Shown: positions 5,741-13,036 of the stretch, piece after piece | How positions within the stretch are numbered: the first letter of the stretch is position 1 | Layout of the letters: every line of letters starts with the position of its first letter | Source of the DNA: Synergistaceae bacterium | GTDB taxonomy: Bacteria > Synergistota > Synergistia > Synergistales > Synergistaceae | Assembly: GCA_030531285.1 (NCBI GenBank) | Contig: JAUNNW010000006.1 | Coordinates: 1-18,603, forward strand | DNA: 18,603 nucleotides | Reading direction: 5' to 3' | Made by a program: the position numbers and the translations under genes | Notes under the pieces: generated by a model | Told to the model about the DNA's origin: nothing | The model's input: only the letters and a program-made list of their open reading frames with translations | Database searches by the model: none

Positions 5741-7165
5741 ATGGGGGGCTTTTTCGGAGCGGTCTCAAGCCGCGACATTGTATATGACGTATTTTTCGGG
5801 ACGGACTACCACAGCCATCTCGGCACGAACAATGCCGGAATGGCCGTATGGGGAAAAGAAAAAGGCTTTCAGCGGCAGATACATTCCATTTCCGACACGC
5901 CGTTCCGCGCAAAGTTTGAGCCTGACCTTGCGGATTTTGAAGGCAGCTGCGCATTCGGCTGCATAAGTGACTCCGAGCCGCAGCCTCTGCTTGTGCGTTC
6001 GCATCTCGGAATCTACGCTCTGACCACGGTCGGTTTAGTAAATAATGCCGATGAGCTGATCGAGCAGTATTTCAGCGATCACGGGCATCAGTTCATGGCT
6101 ATGAGTTCCGGTAAAGTGAACACCACCGAACTTGTCGCCGCTCTTATCAACACGCGCGACAATCTGGTCGACGGCATACGCCACGTTCAGGAAGCGGTGG
6201 ACGGAAGTATGACGCTGCTGATAATAACCGATAAAGGCGAGCTTATTGCGGCGCGCGACAAATTGGGCAGACTGCCTGTAATAATCGGCAGGAACGAGGA
6301 CGGATACTGCGTCACGTTTGAATCCTTCGCCGCGGAAAAAGTAGGCTACGGCATAGAACGCGAGCTTGGTCCGGCTGAAATTGTCAGGCTTACGCCCGAA
6401 GAATTAACGGTTCTGTCCCCGGCGGGCAGCGACATGAAAATATGCGCTTTCCTGTGGACATATTTCGGCTATCCGAATTCCAACTACGAGGGGAAGAACG
6501 TTGAGGTAATGCGCTACAGAAACGGTGAAATAATGGCGCGCAACGAACAGGAAGCAGGACTGCTTCCGGACGTTGACATCGTTGCGGGGGTGCCCGACTC
6601 CGGAATACCTCACGCAATCGGCTACGCGTACAAAAGCGGAAAGCCCTTCGCAAGACCGTTTATAAAATACACGCCGTCCTGGCTGCGCTCCTTTATGCCG
6701 ACCAAGCAGAAGACCCGCAATCAGGTCGCGAAAATGAAGCAGATACCCGTTCCGGAGCTTATCAAGGACAAAAAACTTCTGTTTGTTGACGATTCCATAG
6801 TGCGCGGCACACAGCTCCGCGAAACGTTAAGATTTCTTTACGAGGCAGGGGCAAAAGAGGTTCATCTGCGTTCAGCCTGCCCTCCGCTGATGTACAGCTG
6901 CAAATATATCAATTTCTCGCGCGGAAATTCGGAAATGGATCTGCTTGCGCGGCGCATAGTTCAGGAGCTTGAGGGCGACGAAGGCCACAACCACCTTGAC
7001 GAATATGCTGACGGAAGCTGCGAACGCGGACGCTGCCTGCTTAAAACTATCTGCGAGAAGCTCGGTTTTACGTCTCTTGAATATCAGTCGCTTGACGGAA
7101 TGCTCGAAGCTATCGGGCTTGACAAAGACAAAGTGTGCACCTATTGCTGGACAGGAAAGGAATAG
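5741..7165 (+). CDS. purF: Amidophosphoribosyltransferase PurF homologue lacking the glutaminase cysteine
   Basis: A 474-aa PurF homologue. PurF normally makes phosphoribosylamine from PRPP using ammonia released from glutamine. The phosphoribosyltransferase half looks intact: the PRPP loop FVDDSIVRGT (residues 348-357) and GVPDSGIPHAIGYA (283-296). Four cysteines match the 4Fe-4S ligands of the B. subtilis type enzyme: Cys235, Cys387 and the terminal CTYC (Cys466, Cys469). The N-terminal glutaminase domain is full length but starts MGGFFG instead of MCGIxG, so the Ntn nucleophile Cys is a Gly. The GHxRYST arginine motif reads GCISDSE (residues 73-79), and the oxyanion HNGNL reads TTVGL (95-99). 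No Cys can be recovered by moving the start. It could use free ammonia, have another partner, or be regulatory. It lies 4 bp after purC and 3 bp before purM. Confidence 0.9.
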   Translation: MGGFFGAVSSRDIVYDVFFGTDYHSHLGTNNAGMAVWGKEKGFQRQIHSISDTPFRAKFEPDLADFEGSCAFGCISDSEPQPLLVRSHLGIYALTTVGLVNNADELIEQYFSDHGHQFMAMSSGKVNTTELVAALINTRDNLVDGIRHVQEAVDGSMTLLIITDKGELIAARDKLGRLPVIIGRNEDGYCVTFESFAAEKVGYGIERELGPAEIVRLTPEELTVLSPAGSDMKICAFLWTYFGYPNSNYEGKNVEVMRYRNGEIMARNEQEAGLLPDVDIVAGVPDSGIPHAIGYAYKSGKPFARPFIKYTPSWLRSFMPTKQKTRNQVAKMKQIPVPELIKDKKLLFVDDSIVRGTQLRETLRFLYEAGAKEVHLRSACPPLMYSCKYINFSRGNSEMDLLARRIVQELEGDEGHNHLDEYADGSCERGRCLLKTICEKLGFTSLEYQSLDGMLEAIGLDKDKVCTYCWTGKE

Positions 7166-7168
7166 ACC

Positions 7169-8206
7169 ATGAGCAAATCATTCTCAGCGGCATACGCCGC
7201 TGCCGGTGTTGACATCGAAGCAGGCTACGAAGGCGTAAAACTTATGAAGAAACACGTAGAGCGCACCTTCATTCCGGGTGTTGTTTCCGACATCGGAGGC
7301 TTCGGGGGGCTTTTTGCGCCTCAGCTTTCGGGAATGAAAGAGCCCGTTCTCGTTTCGGGAACCGACGGCGTCGGCACAAAACAGCGCATTGCGCAGCTGC
7401 TCAAAAAGCACGATACGGTAGGCATCGACTGCGTTGCAATGTGCGTGAATGACATAGTATGCTGCGGCGCAAAACCGATTTTTTTCCTTGATTACATCGC
7501 TATCGGCAAAAACAAACCTGAAAAGGTCGCCGAGCTCGTCTTGGGCGTTGCGGAAGGCTGCGTTCAGGCAGGCTGCGCGTTAATCGGCGGCGAAACGGCG
7601 GAACATCCAGGCACGATGCAGCCTGACGATTACGACCTTGCAGGTTTCTCCGTAGGAATAGTCGACAAAGAAAAGGTTCTTGACAAGAATAAAATGTGTG
7701 CGGGAGACGTTGTCATAGCGCTTCCTTCAAGCGGCATCCACTCAAACGGCTATTCGCTGGTGCGCAAAATTTTTGACGTTGAAAACACAGATCTCGGACA
7801 ACACTTTGACGAACTGGGCACAACGCTCGGCGAAGCGCTGCTAACACCGACAAAAATTTATGTACAGCCGCTGCTCGCGGCGATCGAAGTTTCTGACGTC
7901 CACGGCGTAAGCCACATAACGGGCGGCGGTTTTTACGAAAATATACCGCGCTGCATACCCGACGGACTCGGCGCAAAAATCGAGAAAGCGGCAATAAAGA
8001 CACCCGCGATTTTCAAGCTTCTGCAGCGCAAAGGAAATGTTGGCGAACGGGACATGTTCAACACCTACAACATGGGCGTGGGAATGAGTCTCGTCGTGTC
8101 GCGGAATACGGCGGACAAGGCTCTCGACGCTCTGAGAGCAGCCGGAGAAAACGCGTACGTCATCGGCGAAATTGAAAAATCGGAGGAGAAGATAGCGATA
8201 TGTTAA
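7169..8206 (+). CDS. purM: Phosphoribosylformylglycinamidine cyclo-ligase (AIR synthetase) PurM
   Basis: A 345-aa AIR synthetase that closes the imidazole ring of FGAM with ATP, giving AIR. Family motifs in order: SGTDGVGTK (residues 63-71), CVNDIVCCGAKPIFFLDYIA (91-110), GGETAEHPG (about 139-147), GIHSNGYSLVR (about 189-199), HITGGGFYENIPR and a late FNTYNMGVGM. Length is typical (about 340-350). The ATG is preceded by AGGAAAGG inside the end of purF, only three bases separating the genes. Its last seven bases overlap the start of the FNT-family channel gene, so the two should be translationally coupled. AIR is the next substrate for PurE/PurK, encoded at the head of the operon. Confidence 0.96.
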   Translation: MSKSFSAAYAAAGVDIEAGYEGVKLMKKHVERTFIPGVVSDIGGFGGLFAPQLSGMKEPVLVSGTDGVGTKQRIAQLLKKHDTVGIDCVAMCVNDIVCCGAKPIFFLDYIAIGKNKPEKVAELVLGVAEGCVQAGCALIGGETAEHPGTMQPDDYDLAGFSVGIVDKEKVLDKNKMCAGDVVIALPSSGIHSNGYSLVRKIFDVENTDLGQHFDELGTTLGEALLTPTKIYVQPLLAAIEVSDVHGVSHITGGGFYENIPRCIPDGLGAKIEKAAIKTPAIFKLLQRKGNVGERDMFNTYNMGVGMSLVVSRNTADKALDALRAAGENAYVIGEIEKSEEKIAIC

Positions 8207-8802
8207 ACGACCTCGTAAGCGGAATTATTTCCGGCATTTTAATCTCCCTCGGAGGCGGTGTTTTTCTCTCATGCGAAAACAAAATCGCCGGTTCCGTCTT
8301 CTTCGCCGTTGCTCTGCTCTGCATCTGTATGCTCGGCTATTACCTTTACACGGGCAAGGTATGCTTTATGCTTGAAAAGCACGACAAAGCCGCATGGCAG
8401 CTTCTTGTGCTCTGCATAATCGGCAACGCGATAGGCACTTTTGTCTGCGGAAGGCTTCTTGCCTATGCTGTTCCGAATATGCAGGAGACCGCCGCAAAAA
8501 TCTGCGCTGCCAAACTCGGGCAGCTTCCGCTTCAGACCGTAATACGCGGAATGTTCTGCGGAATACTCATATATCTTGCGGTAATAATTTTCAGGCAGAA
8601 CAGAAACATCTCCGGGATAGTATTCTGCATACCGGTATTTATTCTCAGCGGCTACGAACACTCAATAGCCGATATGTTTTATTTTGCGGCGGCAGGAAGT
8701 TTTGACGCGCCGTCGCTGATTTTCATTCTGCTTGTGGTATTGGGAAACAGCATAGGCGGACTTCTTCTGCCTTTCCTTAATCTTGCGCTTGAGGAGAAAT
8801 GA
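8200..8802 (+). CDS. Compact formate/nitrite transporter (FNT) family channel
   Basis: A 200-aa membrane protein with six hydrophobic segments (about 8-25, 29-49, 66-86, 113-131, 137-158, 172-192). It carries the FNT landmarks: SGILISLGG in segment 1, YLYTGKV (Thr51) at the half-helix, GNAIGTF (75-81), RGMFCGILIYLAV (116-128, family ILCNWLVCLAV), GYEHSIADMF (151-160) with the channel His154 in the position of FocA His209, and LGNSIGG (181-187). FNT pentamers conduct formate, nitrite or hydrosulfide. Usual members have about 250-285 residues; this one lacks the N-terminal helix and most loops. GGAGGAG precedes the ATG, the start overlaps the purM end by 7 bp, and purN follows 1 bp after the stop. 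Formate is the most reasonable substrate because fhs and two formyltransferases are in the operon, but that is inferred. Confidence 0.85.
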   Translation: MLNDLVSGIISGILISLGGGVFLSCENKIAGSVFFAVALLCICMLGYYLYTGKVCFMLEKHDKAAWQLLVLCIIGNAIGTFVCGRLLAYAVPNMQETAAKICAAKLGQLPLQTVIRGMFCGILIYLAVIIFRQNRNISGIVFCIPVFILSGYEHSIADMFYFAAAGSFDAPSLIFILLVVLGNSIGGLLLPFLNLALEEK

Positions 8803-8803
8803 G

Positions 8804-9412
8804 ATGAAAACGAAAATAGCGGTGCTCGTATCCGGCGGCGGAACAAATTTACAGGCATTGCTTGACGCGCAGTACGCGGGAAAAATCCCGAGCGGCGAAA
8901 TTGTGCTCGTGGTTTCCAACAATTCCAAAGCCTTCGCTCTTGAACGCGCCGCAAAGGCGGGCATTAAGGCGCTCTGCATAACAAAAAAGGAGTGCGGCGG
9001 TCAGGAACAGTTCGAGGAAAAGCTTGCAAAAACGCTTGAAGAACGCGGCATCGGACTGATTATTCTCGCGGGTTTCATGTCCATTCTCGGAGAAAAGTTC
9101 ACGCACCGTTTTGAAAACAGGATAATCAATGTGCACCCGGCGCTTATTCCTTCTTTTTGCGGCAAAGGCTATTACGGGCTTAAGGTTCACGAGGAAGCCC
9201 TGAAATACGGCGTAAAGGTAACCGGCGCAACGGTGCATTTCGTGAACGAAATTCCGGACGGCGGAAAGATAATTCTGCAGAAGGCAGTTGAAATCGAAGA
9301 AGGAGACACTCCTGAAATTCTGCAAAAACGCGTTATGGAGCAGGCTGAGTGGATACTTCTGCCTCAGGCTGCCGAAATAGTTTCAAAACAGCTGGCAGGT
9401 AAAAACGCTTGA
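8804..9412 (+). CDS. purN: Phosphoribosylglycinamide formyltransferase PurN
   Basis: A 202-aa GAR transformylase that transfers the formyl group of 10-formyl-THF to GAR. The substrate loop SGGGTNLQALL is at residues 10-20. The catalytic trio is visible: Asn109 and His111 in NVHPALIPSF, and Asp152 in PDGGKII, which match Asn106, His108 and Asp144 of the E. coli enzyme. Length is standard. The start is the ATG at 8804, one base after the channel gene's stop, with GAGGAG at 8791; an in-frame start further up would lie inside that gene. Its stop TGA overlaps the TTG start of the NimA-like gene. It is one of the two formyl-consuming steps fed by Fhs. Confidence 0.96.
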   Translation: MKTKIAVLVSGGGTNLQALLDAQYAGKIPSGEIVLVVSNNSKAFALERAAKAGIKALCITKKECGGQEQFEEKLAKTLEERGIGLIILAGFMSILGEKFTHRFENRIINVHPALIPSFCGKGYYGLKVHEEALKYGVKVTGATVHFVNEIPDGGKIILQKAVEIEEGDTPEILQKRVMEQAEWILLPQAAEIVSKQLAGKNA

Positions 9413-9873
9413 GACGCAGGGACAGGGAAGTAACCGACAGAGCTTGGATTGACAAAGTTGTCCAAGAAGCGGAGTATATTACGCTTGCCCTGTCGGCGCC
9501 CGGCGGAAGCCCCTACGCCGTACCGGTGAACCACGTCTTTGACGGCGAAAATCTTTATTTTCACTGCGCAAAAGAGGGCTTAAAGCTCGACTGCATAAAA
9601 AACAGCCCGTGCGTCGCGTTTAACGCGCTGTCTCAGGCTGAATACTATCAGAATCCGGAAAAACGCGTGTACACTACTCACTATAAATCGGTTTCAGGCC
9701 GGGGAACGGCAGAAATTCTGACGGACACGGCGGAAAAAATTAAAGCGCTTGAGCTTGTAAGAGACAAATTTATCAGGGGAGCTTATACCGTGAACGAAAC
9801 AATTGCCGATTCGGTGTGCATAGTCAAAATTCACATTGAAGAAATTTACGGCAAGAAAAACGACACAATGTAA
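9409..9873 (+). CDS. NimA-like / pyridoxamine 5'-phosphate oxidase-family flavin-fold protein
   Basis: A 154-aa single-domain protein of the FMN-binding split-barrel superfamily, in the branch that includes 5-nitroimidazole reductase NimA. It begins MRRRDREVTD, the normal opening of this family, followed by GGSPYAVPVNHVFDGENLYFHCAKEGLKLDCI (about residues 32-63, shown here in outline), in which the YFHCAKEGxKxD segment (50-61) is the NimA hallmark with His52. The start codon is TTG at 9409, overlapping the purN stop as TTGA; the family start and the coupling support it. Members bind FMN or heme and reduce small molecules, but most natural substrates are unknown. Why it sits within a purine operon is unclear; a housekeeping redox role is possible. 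Drug resistance must not be assumed from similarity. Confidence 0.85.
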   Translation: MRRRDREVTDRAWIDKVVQEAEYITLALSAPGGSPYAVPVNHVFDGENLYFHCAKEGLKLDCIKNSPCVAFNALSQAEYYQNPEKRVYTTHYKSVSGRGTAEILTDTAEKIKALELVRDKFIRGAYTVNETIADSVCIVKIHIEEIYGKKNDTM

Positions 9874-9942
9874 CAAAGCGTGTTTCAGCGTTATCGGTTT
9901 TTTATTTTCTAATTTTTAATACAGAAAGGCGAGGATGCACCA

Positions 9943-10572
9943 ATGAAAAATCTGCTTGAAATGCTCAGAAACAATCCTTATCCGGGACGCGGGATAGTTG
10001 TAGGCAGAAACCGCGTTTATTATTTCATCATGGGCCGTTCCGTGAACAGCCGCAACAGAATTTTTTCGCTCACCGTGGACGGCATCCGCACGGAAGCTTT
10101 TGATGCAGGCAAAATGCAGGATCCGAGCCTGATCATCTACCACCCCGTCCGCAAAACGGAGGAAGGTCTTATCGTAACAAACGGCAATCAGACCGACACA
10201 ATCCGCGACCACGGCTTTATCGGCGGCTGTATGCAGCGCGAATACGAGCCTGACGAACCCAACTTCACGCCGAGAATTTCCGCAATGCTCTACGACGACG
10301 GAAGTTTTGACATCTCAATTCTGAAACATCTCGACGGACGCTGCCTGCGCGAATTTTTCAGCTACGAAGGCTGTGACGAAGGAAAAGGCTATTTCATCAG
10401 CACCTATCAGGGCAACGGGAACCCGCTTCCGAGCTTCGCCGGAGAGCCTGTGGAAGTTGAAATGCCGGAGCCTGACGAGCTTTGGGCGGCACTCAACGAA
10501 GACAACAAGGTTTCGCTTTACACGAACGTCAACGGCGAAGTAAAACTTTACAATAAAAATCTGGGAGACTAA
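9943..10572 (+). CDS. purO: IMP cyclohydrolase, PurO-type
   Basis: A 209-aa protein of the archaeal-type IMP cyclohydrolase family (PF07826), which closes FAICAR to IMP, the last step of the pathway. The clearest marker is NPYPGRGIVVGRN (residues 11-23), then a conserved RNRIF segment and DPSLIIYHPVRK. It replaces the cyclohydrolase domain found at the N terminus of ordinary bacterial PurH, which is absent from the next gene; this genetic complementarity is strong support. AAAGGCGAGG precedes the ATG. The 69 bp in front of it are AT-rich, with no hairpin or convincing promoter, and form the widest gap after purE-purC; purH follows after 4 bp. Confidence 0.88.
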   Translation: MKNLLEMLRNNPYPGRGIVVGRNRVYYFIMGRSVNSRNRIFSLTVDGIRTEAFDAGKMQDPSLIIYHPVRKTEEGLIVTNGNQTDTIRDHGFIGGCMQREYEPDEPNFTPRISAMLYDDGSFDISILKHLDGRCLREFFSYEGCDEGKGYFISTYQGNGNPLPSFAGEPVEVEMPEPDELWAALNEDNKVSLYTNVNGEVKLYNKNLGD

Positions 10573-10576
10573 GACT

Positions 10577-11755
10577 ATGAAAGAATTTGAACTCAAATAC
10601 GGATGCAACCCTAATCAGAAACCCGCGAAAATTTTTATGAGAGACGGCTCGGAGCTGCCTATTACGGTTCTCAACGGCCGTCCGGGCTTTATTAACCTTC
10701 TTGACGCTTTCAACTCATGGCAGCTTGTAAAGGAGCTTAAAGAGGCAACGGGACTTCCATCTGCCGCGAGCTTCAAGCACGTTTCGCCGGCAGGCGCCGC
10801 CGTCGGTCTTCCTCTCAGCGGTACAGACAAAAAAATCTATTTTGTGGAAACGGAAAAAGAACTCAGCCCCATAGCCTGCGCATACATCAGGGCACGCGGC
10901 GCAGACAGGCTGTGCTCATACGGCGACTGGGCAGCGCTCAGCGACACATGCGACGCGGACACGGCAGAATATCTCAAGGCGGAAGTTTCAGACGGAATAA
11001 TCGCACCGGATTACACGCCGGAAGCACTTGAAATTCTGAAAACGAAGAAAAAGGGCAATTACAACGTCGTAAAAATCGACTCCGCTTACGTTCCCGCGCT
11101 TCAGGAATATAAGGACGTATTCGGTGTAACCTTCGAACAGGGACACAACAATTTCAAAATTGACGAAACTCTGCTTGAAAATATCGTAACAAAAAACAAA
11201 GAGCTTACGAAACAGGCAAAGATCGACCTCATCGTTTCGCTCATCACGCTTAAATACACTCAGTCAAACTCTGTCTGCTACGTCAAAGACGGACAGGCAA
11301 TCGGCGTCGGCGCCGGACAGCAGAGCAGAATTCACTGCACAAGACTCGCCGGAAGCAAAGCCGACAACTGGTATCTGCGCCAGAGCCCGAAGGTTCTTTC
11401 GCTTCAGTTTGTCGACAGCATTAAACGCCCCGAACGCGACAACGCCATTGACGTCTATATCTCAGACGAATACGAAGACGTGCTTGCCGAAGGCACATGG
11501 CAGAAAATATTCAAGGTAAAACCGGAAGTCTTCACCGCGGAAGAAAAGAAGGCCTGGATTGCGACACAAAGCGGCGTAACGGTCGGCAGCGATGCGTTCT
11601 TCCCGTTCGGCGACAACATTGAGCGCGCAAGAAAATCAGGAGTCCAGTACGTTGCGGAACCGGGAGGCTCAATACGCGATGACAACGTAATCGAAACAGC
11701 AGACAAATACAACATGGTTCTTGCCTTCACAGGCATGCGCCTCTTCCACCACTAA
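10577..11755 (+). CDS. purH: Stand-alone AICAR transformylase (PurH C-terminal domain type)
   Basis: A 392-aa AICAR transformylase that formylates AICAR from 10-formyl-THF to FAICAR. The catalytic Lys-His pair is in AASFKHVSPAGAAVG (Lys67, His68). GVGAGQQSRIHCTRLAG (about 248-264), FFPFGDNIERA and PGGSIRDDNVIE near the end are classical, and the C terminus FTGMRLFHH matches other PurH proteins. Ordinary PurH is about 510-530 aa because of an N-terminal IMP cyclohydrolase domain of roughly 200 residues, which is missing here and supplied by the preceding purO-type gene. Such single-domain transformylases are known in some archaea and anaerobic bacteria. It uses the second formyl unit of the pathway, so ZTP, derived from its substrate, is a meaningful signal for this operon. 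Confidence 0.94.
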   Translation: MKEFELKYGCNPNQKPAKIFMRDGSELPITVLNGRPGFINLLDAFNSWQLVKELKEATGLPSAASFKHVSPAGAAVGLPLSGTDKKIYFVETEKELSPIACAYIRARGADRLCSYGDWAALSDTCDADTAEYLKAEVSDGIIAPDYTPEALEILKTKKKGNYNVVKIDSAYVPALQEYKDVFGVTFEQGHNNFKIDETLLENIVTKNKELTKQAKIDLIVSLITLKYTQSNSVCYVKDGQAIGVGAGQQSRIHCTRLAGSKADNWYLRQSPKVLSLQFVDSIKRPERDNAIDVYISDEYEDVLAEGTWQKIFKVKPEVFTAEEKKAWIATQSGVTVGSDAFFPFGDNIERARKSGVQYVAEPGGSIRDDNVIETADKYNMVLAFTGMRLFHH

Positions 11756-11767
11756 GGGCAGACGCTT

Positions 11768-13036
11768 ATGAAGCTCATCATTGTAGGCGGAGGCGGAAGA
11801 GAACACGCCATAATAAAAAAACTGAAAGAAAACCCTGCGGTTGAAGAAATCTTCGCCCTGCCGGGCAACGGCGGCATGACGGACGATGCGGTCTGCGTTG
11901 ACATCAGCGCAAAAGACATCAGCGGCATCGCAAAATTCGCAAAAGAGAACAGCATAGACTACGCCGTGGTAGCACCGGACGATCCTCTTGTTCTCGGCTG
12001 CGTTGACAAGCTTGAAGATATGGGCATCCCCTGCTTCGGACCGCGCGCAAACGCAGCGATTATCGAGGGCAGCAAGGTTTTTTCAAAGAACCTTATGAAA
12101 AAATACAACATTCCGACAGCTGCTTACGAAGTGTTCAGTGACCTGAACGCCGCGCTTGCCTATATCGAAACGGCACCGATGCCGACGGTTGTCAAGGCGG
12201 ACGGGCTTGCTCTCGGCAAGGGCGTAATCATTGCCCAGACAAGAGAAGAAGCCAAAGCGGCAGTGCTTGAAATTATGCAGGACAAAAAATTCGGCGCAAG
12301 CGGCGATCGGATTGTTGTCGAAGAATTCCTTGAAGGACCTGAGGTTTCCGTACTTTCCTTCACGGACGGCAAAACCGTGGTGCCGATGATTTCCTCAATG
12401 GACCACAAACGCGCAGGAGACAACGACACCGGCTTAAACACCGGCGGCATGGGAACTGTCGCGCCGAACCCGTATTACACAAAGGAAATCGCTGACGTCT
12501 GCATGGAAAAAATATTCCTGCCGACAATAAACGCGATGAACGCGGAAGGCCGCACCTTCAAAGGCTGTCTCTATTTCGGGCTTATGCTTACGAAGGACGG
12601 TCCCAAGGTCATTGAGTACAACTGCCGTTTCGGCGATCCTGAAACGCAGGTTGTCCTTCCTCTGCTTGAAAGCGACCTGCTCACGGTAATGAAAGCCGTC
12701 ACCGAGGAAAAGCTTTCAAAAACGGAGGTACGTTTCAGCAAAAATCACGCCTGCTGCGTAATAATGGCGTCAAAGGGCTATCCGCAGAGCTACGAAAAAG
12801 GTTTTGAAATGAATATTCCGGCAGAAATATCGGACAGCGTCTACGTCGCCGGAGCGCTCAGAAAAGACGGAAAACTCCTGACAAACGGCGGACGCGTACT
12901 CGGCGCAACGGCCGTTGAGGAAACGCTTGAAAAAGCGATAAAATCCGCCTATGCGCTCGTTGACAGAATAAGCTTTGAAAACGCTTATTTCCGCCGCGAC
13001 ATAGGCGCGCGCGCAATGAAAGCCGGTAAAGAATAA
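11768..13036 (+). CDS. purD: Phosphoribosylamine-glycine ligase (GAR synthetase) PurD
   Basis: A 422-aa ATP-grasp enzyme that joins phosphoribosylamine and glycine to GAR. It opens MKLIIVGGGGREHAI (GGGGREHA at 7-14) and has the ATP-grasp lysine loop ADGLALGKGV (about 144-153), FLEGPEVSVLSFTDG, the long SMDHKRAGDNDTGLNTGGMG region (about 215-234) and YNCRFGDPETQVVLPLL (about 283-299), which carries the metal ligands. Length is the family's (about 420-430). The upstream AAGGG is a modest ribosome binding site, 12 bp after purH. The stop TAA and the purL ATG share one base (TAATG), typical of coupled translation. It uses the product expected of the unusual PurF encoded upstream. Confidence 0.97.
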   Translation: MKLIIVGGGGREHAIIKKLKENPAVEEIFALPGNGGMTDDAVCVDISAKDISGIAKFAKENSIDYAVVAPDDPLVLGCVDKLEDMGIPCFGPRANAAIIEGSKVFSKNLMKKYNIPTAAYEVFSDLNAALAYIETAPMPTVVKADGLALGKGVIIAQTREEAKAAVLEIMQDKKFGASGDRIVVEEFLEGPEVSVLSFTDGKTVVPMISSMDHKRAGDNDTGLNTGGMGTVAPNPYYTKEIADVCMEKIFLPTINAMNAEGRTFKGCLYFGLMLTKDGPKVIEYNCRFGDPETQVVLPLLESDLLTVMKAVTEEKLSKTEVRFSKNHACCVIMASKGYPQSYEKGFEMNIPAEISDSVYVAGALRKDGKLLTNGGRVLGATAVEETLEKAIKSAYALVDRISFENAYFRRDIGARAMKAGKE

